DNA of 7,137 nt from Caldisericaceae bacterium (GCA_021160885.1 JAGHBR010000250.1:1-7137); one strand, 5' to 3'; positions 1 to 6,584 are shown, counted from the first letter of the stretch. The notes: generated by a model from the letters alone, not told the origin. Numbers and translations are program-made.

Positions 1-365
1 AAACTCCAGAAAATGATCGGAATGTATTCCGCGGCATTGCCAATTAACAGCATGGTTAATTTAAGCGTTTCGGTAGATTTATTTACGCCCACATCAGTGG
101 ACATGACAAAGGGATGCGAAGCAAAGTTCCGTCCATAAAGTATGGGGTTGTCCTTTGTGACCGGCGATTCAAACACATAGGAATAGGCGCATTTAAAACG
201 CAAGCTGCAAGTGTCACAAATCTTTTTCTTAAAAGGGCAGATAAGCCGAAAGAGTTCTTTGCCTAGTAAGGAACGAAACAGAAAAACGGGAAAATTTTCG
301 AACACCACCGGTTTTGCAAATTGAATCGAAAAATCCAGGCGATGGTAATCCAGACTCCAACTCAT
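1..365 (-). CDS. cas6: Cas6-type CRISPR pre-crRNA endoribonuclease, N-terminal part (cut by window edge)
   Basis: The frame is open from ATG at 365 to the left edge (121 complete codons), so the 3' part is outside the window. The start is supported by AGGAG at 371-375, five bases before the ATG. Visible features match the Cas6 RAMP family (PF10040-like): a cysteine cluster C43, C50, C53, C59 in the order Cys-x6-Cys-x2-Cys-x5-Cys, followed directly by AYSYVFESP (60-68), then HPFVM (84-88) and LLIGNAAEYIP (106-116), which resembles the block that opens the second half of the family. Cas6 cuts the CRISPR transcript within its repeats to give crRNAs for type I and III complexes. The cysteines may bind a metal, which is inference. 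The glycine-rich loop near the C-terminus cannot be checked here. A 150-bp AT-rich gap separates it from the upstream gene, so it may have its own promoter. I am confident of the family but not of the subtype. Confidence 0.8.
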   Translation of the reverse strand, partial: MSWSLDYHRLDFSIQFAKPVVFENFPVFLFRSLLGKELFRLICPFKKKICDTCSLRFKCAYSYVFESPVTKDNPILYGRNFASHPFVMSTDVGVNKSTETLKLTMLLIGNAAEYIPIIFWS

Positions 366-392
366 AAAGGCTCCTAAATTGTAATAATACAA

Positions 393-458
393 GATTAAAC
401 ATTAAAAAGAATAAAAACCGAAATCGGGCTAAACACGATAGAGATAGGATTAAACATT
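393..458. repeat. Pair of 11-bp direct repeats upstream of cas6
   Basis: GATTAAACATT occurs at 393-403 and again at 448-458, a spacing of 55 bp, in the AT-rich 366-515 gap ahead of cas6. Two identical copies in a promoter-length leader could be a regulator site, but AT-rich DNA gives such matches by chance. The rest of the gap holds only weak sigma70-like hexamer pairs and a 4-bp hairpin, which I do not annotate separately. Confidence 0.35.
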
Positions 459-515
459 TTTCATACAAAACATAAGAACAAGTACAAAGGGATTCAAGCA
501 ATTTTAAAGAATTTT

Positions 516-1028
516 TTATTTTTGAGATCGCTTTCGTTTCTTAGGCGGTTTGTTTTCCACAAGGATTTCTTCGACCACCACGCCATTTTCAATTTTTAGA
601 TGCAGTTCTTTTTGGTACTTTGATCCAAATCCCATATGAATGTATTGAACCATCGGCCCACGCGGGATTACAATCTCGCCGGTAAACCATTCGGCAAAAA
701 TTGGCTCATCGCTTAACTTTTTAAAACGGCCTACAATATCATTAAGATACAGGCGCCCCTGTTTGATTTCCCAGGTGCCCAGATACTTCCGCCAGCAGGC
801 GGTAGAATAAAGGATTCCTGGATATTTTTTGCTGGCCGGTTTACCAAAAATAGTGGTTAATCCAACGCCAGGGCCAGCACCTGCCACCAAACTGATCTCG
901 CTATCATCCTCTTTAAAAAAATCTTCATCGGGGACTATCAGTGGATGATCTTCAGGAATTTCCGGGCTACTGGCCATGGTTGTAAATTCCCCTTCATAGA
1001 TCAGATTTTCATGAACTTGTGCGGTCAT
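516..1028 (-). CDS. Conserved hypothetical protein, 170 aa, uncharacterised family
   Basis: This looks like a soluble cytoplasmic protein with no signal peptide or membrane segment. The ATG at 1028 is preferred over the internal Met18 because AAAGGAG ends five bases before it and because residues 9-17 (LIYEGEFTT) look like part of the fold. The N-terminal third is acidic. The core from about residue 70 carries the distinctive blocks YSTACWRKYLGTWEI, LYLNDIVG, IFAEWFTGEI, IPRG and YIHMGFGS. From memory these resemble an uncharacterised bacterial family that accompanies varied neighbours, but I cannot name it or give it an activity. The last ten residues are strongly basic (PPKKRKRSQK), which could favour nucleic acid binding; that is inference. 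It sits between a DUF4258 gene and cas6, is separated from both by 150-280 bp, and is preceded by terminator-like hairpins, so it is probably transcribed on its own. A CRISPR role is unproven. Confidence 0.8.
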   Translation of the reverse strand: MTAQVHENLIYEGEFTTMASSPEIPEDHPLIVPDEDFFKEDDSEISLVAGAGPGVGLTTIFGKPASKKYPGILYSTACWRKYLGTWEIKQGRLYLNDIVGRFKKLSDEPIFAEWFTGEIVIPRGPMVQYIHMGFGSKYQKELHLKIENGVVVEEILVENKPPKKRKRSQK

Positions 1029-1176
1029 ATAAACTCCTTTCTATTGGTACAAATTTGAGATTGCTTTTTTAAAACAATGCCTACGTTCTTACTTTTGGGC
1101 TGAACTACGGATGCCGCCGCTCCACAATTTAATTTTTTACACATAGTTAAACAATGCCCTGTTCTCTAATTTCTTG

Positions 1177-1211
1177 AAAAAATTATTCCAACCATTGCGC
1201 AGGGCGGTTGG
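1177..1211 (-). terminator. Second hairpin with T-rich tail, possible terminator or leader structure
   Basis: On the minus strand CCAACC (1211-1206) pairs with GGTTGG (1193-1188) around a 12-nt loop, followed by AATAATTTTTT. The stem is short (6 bp) and the T-run begins several bases after it, so it is weaker than the hairpin at 1221-1260. The loop contains GCCCTG (1205-1200), which can also pair with CAGGGC further along the same strand (1161-1156), so an alternative fold exists. Confidence 0.35.
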
Positions 1212-1216
1212 CGTTT

Positions 1217-1265
1217 AAAAGAGTTCGTGATCAGACAGGCGGGGTTCTGATCACAAACTCCTTTT
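1217..1265 (-). terminator. Intrinsic terminator-like hairpin after the DUF4258 gene
   Basis: The arms 1221-1235 and 1246-1260 form a 15-bp inverted repeat around a 10-nt loop. The only mismatch on the DNA (1226 against 1255) becomes a G-U wobble in minus-strand RNA, so that transcript pairs completely. The stem is flanked by AAAA before and TTTT after, again in minus-strand sense. It lies about 50 bp past the DUF4258 stop codon, the place expected for the end of that transcript. The T-tract is only four long before AAAC. The reverse reading is also followed by CCTTTT, so it could act in both directions. Confidence 0.6.
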
Positions 1266-1309
1266 GGCGGGTTACGTAAGAAGGTGTTTAGCCTCGGGCA
1301 CTGCGTAAT

Positions 1310-1591
1310 TTAAAAGTAGCGAATTTTTTTCAACCAGTTTCGATTTTTAAAAACCGTAATGATCCGTTTAGTCTTTGGATCGCAGACCAGCGTAATGCCT
1401 TCCCATTTTTCAGGGTTTTCCGGTTTCAATATTTTTAAAAGTCGCTGAACAGCCCGTTTTCCTAAAAAGTAGTAAAGCGAGTTTTTGGCATAGATGCGTT
1501 CGCCAAAATACCAGGCTGCCAGAATCATCGTTTCCGTAATCGCCCGTTTCTGCATCTGTTTTAAAGCATGGTTTGATAAAATGATGTCCAT
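1310..1591 (-). CDS. DUF4258 domain-containing small protein
   Basis: A 93-aa protein whose layout matches DUF4258 (PF14076): an N-terminal segment HALKQMQKRAIT (8-19) with the usual 'His...(Gln/Arg)-x2-(Lys)-Arg-x-Ile' pattern, a central YYFLGKRA (40-47), and a C-terminal beta-hairpin ITLVCDPKTKRIITVFKNRN (65-84). The function of the family is not established. Members are small, basic, and are sometimes likened to RelE-type ribonuclease toxins. The start is well supported by AGGAGG (1597-1602), four bases before the ATG. It lies 104 bp downstream of the ring nuclease gene on the same strand, and a strong hairpin follows it, so it may be the last gene of the CRISPR ancillary transcript or have its own promoter. 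No antitoxin-like gene is adjacent. A further defence effector is a guess; it could equally be a passenger. Confidence 0.75.
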   Translation of the reverse strand: MDIILSNHALKQMQKRAITETMILAAWYFGERIYAKNSLYYFLGKRAVQRLLKILKPENPEKWEGITLVCDPKTKRIITVFKNRNWLKKIRYF

Positions 1592-1670
1592 AGCCCCTCC
1601 TCTTTTTTAGAACCGCCGGTAGTTTAAAAAAGAGATCGGCCAATACAAAAAATGCAGAAATCTGTAACTT

Positions 1671-1690
1671 TTTTACCGAATTCGGAAAAA
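1671..1690. promoter_or_regulatory. 20-bp palindrome between ring nuclease and DUF4258 genes
   Basis: The core CCGAATTCGG (1676-1685) is a perfect 10-bp palindrome. It is extended on both sides by TTTT and AAAA with one mismatch, giving near two-fold symmetry over 20 bp. It starts five bases after the ring nuclease stop codon and lies about 80 bp before the DUF4258 start. A symmetric site with no loop suits a dimeric DNA-binding protein better than an RNA hairpin, and no T-run follows it on the minus strand. An operator role is inference. Confidence 0.3.
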
Positions 1691-1695
1691 TAGAT

Positions 1696-2718
1696 TTACT
1701 CTACGTAGCGGTGTTCAAAGGAGAGCGGAATAAAATATTTTTCAACAGGGGTTTGATTGTCATTCTTAATTTGCAACAAGACTACTAAAAACTCAGGTAA
1801 TGTTTTTCCAAGCACGCGGCGGTTAATATCCGAAATATCTTTTTTGATGGTTTCGCTATCAAATCTAATGCTCTCTTTACCGTGACCATATTCGTTACAA
1901 TACAATTCTTTTAAAACATGATTTTCGGCCACAATCTGAGGCTCAACATGTTCAAAAAGGAAGCGATAAATGCTAAACAATTTGGGTTGAAATTTTACCT
2001 GAAATGATTTTTCTCCCCACTTAATAACGAGAAGTTGTTCATCTTTTTTTAAAACAGCCGTGGTTAGTCGTTCCAGATCCTGCAAATCCGAATTGCAAAT
2101 CCGCGCCAGATCCTCAAAATTAAGATGGCTGATATCTCCGAATAATTTCATTAATTTTTCGCGTAATCGGATAAATGGAATGTAGGCCAAATCAATGCGT
2201 GTCTTTTTATCGTTTGGGGTAGGATAATAAAAAGACTTATCATTTTCTATCTCCTCAGGATAGACTAAAACATGTGATAATTTGTCCTGCGCCCGACCAA
2301 AAAGATTTAAGGCCAGGGCCATGTAGCTGCTCATCGTTTTGCGGCCGCCTGCGATGCTGCAGTGTAATTGATTATCTTCCTGATTGGTTAATTGGCGAAT
2401 AAAATCAATAATCTGAGCAGCAGCCTGCTGATTATCTTCGAGAGTGCGTACATCTGTTAATTTTTGTCCATTTTCATCCAATAAACAAACAATCTTTAAT
2501 GGGGGCAAATTGTTGGCAGGCAGCTGAAAATCCCAATAAAGTTTAAAAATCAGATTTTGGGCAATCAATTGTTCGGTAATCATTTTTTCACCGCGGGCCG
2601 TTGTTAGAACATAAATCTCATCAATCCTGTTTTTTTCCTGAATGAGCAAATAATAAAGCGTTTCGGTAATAATCTGCGGAGTGGTGCCAGCAACCGTGAC
2701 TAGAATATTTTTTTTCAT
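1696..2718 (-). CDS. CARF-domain ring nuclease, NE0113/TIGR02584 family ('CRISPR-associated ring nuclease Csm6')
   Basis: A 340-aa protein. Residues 1-190 form the NE0113-type CARF domain (PF09623): the opening strand and phosphate-binding turn VAGTTPQIITETL (9-21) and the second ligand motif SIAGGRKTMSSY (121-132), with Lys127 in the place of the conserved basic residue of CARF GG(x)K(S/T)M motifs. The family is described as cleaving cyclic oligoadenylate and so switching off type III CRISPR signalling. Despite the name 'Csm6', there is no HEPN R-x4-6-H motif. Residues about 225-335 form an added region with FQPKLFSIYRFLFEH and SETIKKDISDINRRVLG, which reads like a winged helix-turn-helix; this is inferred from pattern only. 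The start ATG at 2718 lies 19 nt after the stop of the CARF-HEPN gene and has only a weak ribosome site (GTGGAA, 12 bases upstream), which suggests one transcript with coupled translation. The family is near certain; the activity is inferred. Confidence 0.88.
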   Translation of the reverse strand: MKKNILVTVAGTTPQIITETLYYLLIQEKNRIDEIYVLTTARGEKMITEQLIAQNLIFKLYWDFQLPANNLPPLKIVCLLDENGQKLTDVRTLEDNQQAAAQIIDFIRQLTNQEDNQLHCSIAGGRKTMSSYMALALNLFGRAQDKLSHVLVYPEEIENDKSFYYPTPNDKKTRIDLAYIPFIRLREKLMKLFGDISHLNFEDLARICNSDLQDLERLTTAVLKKDEQLLVIKWGEKSFQVKFQPKLFSIYRFLFEHVEPQIVAENHVLKELYCNEYGHGKESIRFDSETIKKDISDINRRVLGKTLPEFLVVLLQIKNDNQTPVEKYFIPLSFEHRYVE

Positions 2719-2737
2719 TTAAAAAATGTTCCACATA

Positions 2738-4120
2738 TTAATTCAGATTAACCGGTTTAAATTTTTCTAAAAGCGATTCGAAAGATTCATCTGGAAAATA
2801 AGATTTTAAAAACCGTTTAATAATCGGCTTAAATTCACGATTCATGGAGTCGAACTGCTTTTTAGTATTTGGTTTTAAACCATGAGCAAGAATTCCCTGA
2901 TTACGGTTATCGGCCTGTTCTCTGACATGCTTTAAATCTATGTTTTGTACAATGGGATCATCGAAAATGCTTAATAAGGTGATTCCGGCCATTAAACCAA
3001 TTTTTAAAGGCAAACTATTTTGCAGCTTTGCAGCCCTTCCGTAAATTTCTTTTACTTTTTGATTGAATTTTTCAAGTAAATTCGGGAATGCGCTGTAATC
3101 AGGCGCGGAAGCATTAATATCATATTTTTCTTTTAATCGTAAAGATAAAAGCAATTCTAATGTACGGTACAGCAATAAAATTGCAAAATCATATTTCTGC
3201 CTGGAGCCGTACTGCATCGCTTTGGTGTAATGGTTAAGAACGATCCAGGGGCTTTCCTGCTCTAAAATTTTTTGTAAAATTTCTTTTTGTTCGATGAGAG
3301 TTTCCTTTAATTCATTGAAGCGTTTGTATTTCTCAATCCAACCAAGCGCCGCTGTTGCATGATGTTGCGCTTTTTCAAATAAATAGGCATCCCAGGCATT
3401 GTACATGGCAAAAATTTCTTTTTTTATGCGAGCTTCTTTTATTTCCGGAGCTTTTATTAACAAACGCGAAACGACTTCTACAGCTGCACTAAAATCGCCT
3501 GCTCGATAAAGTTCCTGAGCCCGATCCATTTCCAATTCACCAAAAATTTCATATGGATTTCTTAATAAACTTAAATATTCGGTTCCCGGGATGGGCTTGC
3601 GCAAGTCTTTATGGTACTCGTGATAATCGACATAAAACACCGTACAACCAAAATAACCGGCAGCCTGAGCGGCGCCGCCCACCATTGACTTTTTGCCACC
3701 AGAAATATCAATGGCAATTTTGCTTGTATCCGAATTGCCTATGAATTTACGAATACTTAAGTAAACTTCCTCAATATTGGAACTATCCACTTTTTCCGTT
3801 TCATATTGACTTGGTTTCAGGTTTGCTTTCTCGACGATAATGTCCAGCATTTTTTTTGTTTCCGGCGAAATGATGAATTTGACTTCTGCCGGTTTAAGGG
3901 CAAGAATGGTTAAAATAATCGGTTCAGGACTCATACCCACAAGACTAATCAATGTTTCAAATTTATTAACATACTGGGAACATTGCTTTACAAACTTTTG
4001 GCTCACCCAGGGCCAGATTTCCCGCCAGTAAAAGGTATTGGCTTCCTCATTTTGATTATTGGCATGTAATTGAAACCATTGATCGACTTTTTCCTGCTGT
4101 ACTAATTCTTCCTCGCTCAT
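2738..4120 (-). CDS. TIGR02710-family CARF-HEPN protein, predicted cyclic oligoadenylate-activated RNase
   Basis: A 460-aa protein of the Cas02710 type (PF09670/TIGR02710). Numbered from ATG 4120, the CARF domain covers about 55-200, with LVGMSPEPI (60-68), the ligand motif DISGGKKSM (138-146), the PGTEYL block (178-183) and NPYEIFG (188-194). A helical linker (about 195-290) leads to a C-terminal HEPN domain with YRTLELLL (318-325) and the catalytic motif RNQGILAHG, where Arg406-x6-His413 fits R-x4-6-H. In this class, cyclic oligoadenylate made by Cas10 binds the CARF dimer and turns on RNA cleavage, causing dormancy or death of the infected cell. GTG at 4123 is an equally possible start: GAGGTAGGAAG lies just upstream and can serve either, but I prefer the ATG. 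The ring nuclease gene follows after 19 nt, giving an effector and its likely off-switch together. No Cas10 gene is in view. Confidence 0.9.
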   Translation of the reverse strand: MSEEELVQQEKVDQWFQLHANNQNEEANTFYWREIWPWVSQKFVKQCSQYVNKFETLISLVGMSPEPIILTILALKPAEVKFIISPETKKMLDIIVEKANLKPSQYETEKVDSSNIEEVYLSIRKFIGNSDTSKIAIDISGGKKSMVGGAAQAAGYFGCTVFYVDYHEYHKDLRKPIPGTEYLSLLRNPYEIFGELEMDRAQELYRAGDFSAAVEVVSRLLIKAPEIKEARIKKEIFAMYNAWDAYLFEKAQHHATAALGWIEKYKRFNELKETLIEQKEILQKILEQESPWIVLNHYTKAMQYGSRQKYDFAILLLYRTLELLLSLRLKEKYDINASAPDYSAFPNLLEKFNQKVKEIYGRAAKLQNSLPLKIGLMAGITLLSIFDDPIVQNIDLKHVREQADNRNQGILAHGLKPNTKKQFDSMNREFKPIIKRFLKSYFPDESFESLLEKFKPVNLN

Positions 4121-4152
4121 CACTTCCTACCTCTTAAAGTTTCACCAATAGC

Positions 4153-4181
4153 AAAATAGTTTGTAAGCTAAAATTTAGCAA
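4153..4181 (-). promoter_or_regulatory. Candidate promoter for the CARF-HEPN / ring nuclease operon
   Basis: In the 72-bp gap after the GH92 stop codon, the minus strand reads TTGCTA (4181-4176), a 17-bp spacer, then TATTTT (4158-4153). Each hexamer matches the sigma70 consensus at four of six positions. The start of transcription would lie about 25 nt before the ATG. The -35 box overlaps a 13-bp hyphenated palindrome, GCTAAAATTTAGC (4167-4179), which could be a regulator site. The gap is AT-rich, and the organism's sigma factor may use another consensus. Confidence 0.3.
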
Positions 4182-4192
4182 ATAATTTTAAT

Positions 4193-6367
4193 TTATTCGA
4201 AAACCAGTTCTCCCCCCTGCATCAATTGCTGGTGATTAAGAAAGGGCTTTTGTAAAACTTCGCCATTTAGAATGGCTCTGTGGTAAAAACCTATCAGAGC
4301 TTTGTTTAACCTGGCTTTAATGGTAAATTGCTTTCCATTAGGTAAATGCAATATTACCTTTTCAAAAATTGGCAACCCCAGAGCATATTCGTTACTGCCG
4401 GGACAAACCGGGTAAAATCCCATGGCGCTAAACACGTACCAGGCCGACATCTGACCGCAATCATCGTTGCCAGCCAGGCCGTCGGGCGTGGCTTTGTACC
4501 ACGACTCGTAAATTTGTTTCAATCGCTGTTGTGTTTTTGGCCAAGCATCCGCGTAATTGTACAGGTAGGCAAAATTGTGGCTGGGTTCGTTGCCATGTGC
4601 GTACTGCCCAATTAAGCCGGAAATGTCCGCCTGAAATCGGCCACGCAATTCGCTACTGGTTTCAAACAATGAATCGAGCTTGGCAATGAAAGGCGCTTTT
4701 CCGCCCATTAATTGAATTAAGCCTGAGACGTCCTGGGGGACAAAAAAGGTGTACTGCCAGGCATTAGCCTCGGTGAAATGTTCGGTCACTGCAAAAGGAT
4801 CAAACGGTTCCAGCCACTGGCCCCGATGATCTTTAGGACGCATGAAACCGGTTTGGGCATCAAACACATTTTTGTAAAACTGAGCCCGTTCCGAAAAATA
4901 ATGAAAATCTTTTTCTTTGCCCAACGCTTTAGCCATTTGAGCAATGCACCAGTCATCGTAGGCGTACTCCAGAGTTTTAGAAACACTTTCATGTTCTTTG
5001 TCGGCTGGAATGTAGCCCAGTTCCCGGTACCAGTTTAAATCGCTTTTGTCCTGCATGGCGCTGGCTTTCATGGCCTCAAAAGCTTTTTCAACATCAAAAT
5101 CGGTTAAACCTTTTAAGTAAGCGTCCACAATGACCGGCACCGCATGGTAGCCAATCATGACGTTCGTTTCGCTGGCAGCCAGTTCCCAAACCGGCAGCAG
5201 ACCTCCTTTGTCGTAATGGTCAAGCATGGTGTTAATCCAGTCAATGGTGCGTTCAGGTTCTAAAATGGTCATTAAAGGGTGTTCAGCTCGAAAGGTGTCC
5301 CAGAGGGAAAACACCGTGTAAATTTCGCCATTTTTGGACTGGTGAATTTTACCATCCATGCCCCGGTAACGGCCGTCCACGTCGCTAAAAAGATTGGGGG
5401 CAATCATGGTGTGGTAGAGAGCCGTGTAAAAGGTGGTTCGCTCACTTTGAGTTCCCCCTTTGACTTCAATGCGACTGAGTGCGGCATTCCAGGTTTTTTG
5501 CGCCTGATTGCGTACGCGTTCAAAGTCCCAATCGGGCATTTCGGCCTGTAAATTCTTTAAAGCTCCCTGTTCGTCCACGGCCGAGATGCCTACTTTTACC
5601 AAAATCGGTTCATTTTGGCGAGTTTTAAAATGCAACAGGGCTTTAACATTGGTGCCCTGTGCTTCAGAAAGTTCAGGCTTTACCGAATCATTCACCGCAA
5701 TGACAAAGGTTTCAAATGGTTTGCTAAATTCAATGGCAAAAAAGACGCGCTGATCTTTGGCCCAACCGTAAGAAAACCGATGGCCAACAAAACGGCGCTC
5801 GCCCACTCTTTTAATGTACAAATCACGCACTCGATCCCAGTTAATACCATGTTTGAGATCAATGAGCACAAAAGCGCTGTCGGATTTGGGAAAGGTGTAA
5901 CGGTGAAGGCCCACCCGTTGCGTGGTGGTTAACTCCACTTTCACGTTGTAATCATCTAACCAAACGGAATAATAGCCCGGACTGGCGGTTTCGCGGGCAT
6001 GGGAAAAACGCGAGCGGTAACCGGAATCGGGATATTCCGGTGTTCCGGGAACCCATTTGGGCTCTCCCACCTGAGGCATTAGCAAAACATCACCATAATC
6101 ACCGATCCCCGTTCCGGAAAGGTGCAAATGACTAAAGCCCATTAAGGACGAATCGCTGTAGTGGTAGCCGGAACACCAGTTCCAGCCGGAAGTGTGACCG
6201 TCAGGGCTTAATTGTACTATGCCAAAAGGCACGGTGGCGCCGGGAAAAGTGTGACCGTTAAAATCCGTGCCAATGAACGGATTGACAAATTGCGTAACAT
6301 CTTTGGACTTTTGACAACCAAACAGCAAAAACAAACCGATTAACAAAAAAGGTAATTGTTTGCTCAT
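4193..6367 (-). CDS. Glycoside hydrolase family 92 alpha-mannosidase, lipoprotein
   Basis: A 724-aa, full-length GH92 enzyme. Residues 1-18 are a lipoprotein signal: a basic start, a hydrophobic core and the lipobox LFGC with Cys18, so the mature enzyme should be anchored to a membrane outside the cytoplasm. Family blocks appear in order: VNPFIGT (28-34), HTFPGATVPFG (39-49), GFSHLHLSGTG (77-87), SLWDTFRAEHPL (354-365), KGGLLPVWELA (387-397), YAYDDW (468-473), FTEANAWQYTF (531-541), HGNEPSH (591-597) and GNDDCGQMSAWYV (633-645). The family is calcium-dependent, inverting exo-alpha-mannosidases that act on alpha-1,2, -1,3, -1,4 or -1,6 links. Glu533 in FTEANAW fits the proposed general acid, and the Asp pair at 635-636 lies in the base/metal region. 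Linkage specificity cannot be read from the sequence. GGGAG precedes the ATG by four bases. No SusC/SusD or other sugar gene is visible beside it. Confidence 0.93.
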   Translation of the reverse strand: MSKQLPFLLIGLFLLFGCQKSKDVTQFVNPFIGTDFNGHTFPGATVPFGIVQLSPDGHTSGWNWCSGYHYSDSSLMGFSHLHLSGTGIGDYGDVLLMPQVGEPKWVPGTPEYPDSGYRSRFSHARETASPGYYSVWLDDYNVKVELTTTQRVGLHRYTFPKSDSAFVLIDLKHGINWDRVRDLYIKRVGERRFVGHRFSYGWAKDQRVFFAIEFSKPFETFVIAVNDSVKPELSEAQGTNVKALLHFKTRQNEPILVKVGISAVDEQGALKNLQAEMPDWDFERVRNQAQKTWNAALSRIEVKGGTQSERTTFYTALYHTMIAPNLFSDVDGRYRGMDGKIHQSKNGEIYTVFSLWDTFRAEHPLMTILEPERTIDWINTMLDHYDKGGLLPVWELAASETNVMIGYHAVPVIVDAYLKGLTDFDVEKAFEAMKASAMQDKSDLNWYRELGYIPADKEHESVSKTLEYAYDDWCIAQMAKALGKEKDFHYFSERAQFYKNVFDAQTGFMRPKDHRGQWLEPFDPFAVTEHFTEANAWQYTFFVPQDVSGLIQLMGGKAPFIAKLDSLFETSSELRGRFQADISGLIGQYAHGNEPSHNFAYLYNYADAWPKTQQRLKQIYESWYKATPDGLAGNDDCGQMSAWYVFSAMGFYPVCPGSNEYALGLPIFEKVILHLPNGKQFTIKARLNKALIGFYHRAILNGEVLQKPFLNHQQLMQGGELVFE

Positions 6368-6465
6368 TGTTCTCCCTTTGCTAAAATTTACAACTCACAT
6401 TTTGTGCTTTTTTAATGGTAAAGAATGTTTCCCCCCTTCTTCTTTTGGTCAAATTGAAGGTGGAG

Positions 6466-6584
6466 CCAGCAACCAGTAACCAGTTAAGAGTGTAAGAGTT
6501 CAGAGTTAAGAGTTTAAGGGTATTTGCCCGCGACGCAGTTCTCCCAAAATTGTTCATTGTTAATTGTACGTTGTTCATTGAAAA
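6466..6584. repeat. Heptamer-built repeat unit, copy 1
   Basis: The unit is a chain of degenerate 7-bp words. It opens with CCAGCAA, CCAGTAA, CCAGTTA and AGAGTGT (6466-6493), then after one extra base AGAGTTC, AGAGTTA, AGAGTTT and AAGGGTA (6495-6522). A 27-bp non-periodic stretch follows (6523-6549). It ends with TTGTTCA, TTGTTAA, TTGTACG, TTGTTCA and TTGAAAA (6550-6584). The first 84 bases match copy 2 at 77 positions. It lies about 100 bp upstream of the GH92 start. Reading it as a protein gives low-complexity sequence, so it is not coding. Confidence 0.8.

Noticed and set aside
407..435. Terminator after the 170-aa gene (CCGATTTCGG followed by TTTTT on the minus strand)
   Set aside because: The stem is four base pairs at most with a two-base loop, too weak to support.
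229..501. 90-codon minus-strand frame
   Set aside because: It overlaps cas6 in another frame, has no family pattern and no better ribosome site; the Cas6 reading explains the DNA.
1029..1309. tRNA or other known structured RNA
   Set aside because: No cloverleaf, no TTCGA-type T-loop and no known riboswitch core; only hairpins of terminator type.
1410..1643. 77-codon minus-strand frame
   Set aside because: It is a shadow of the DUF4258 gene, which has the strong ribosome site and a recognisable domain.
3553..5932. Several plus-strand frames of 60-105 codons inside the CARF-HEPN and GH92 genes
   Set aside because: All are antisense shadows of well-supported genes with no domain pattern.
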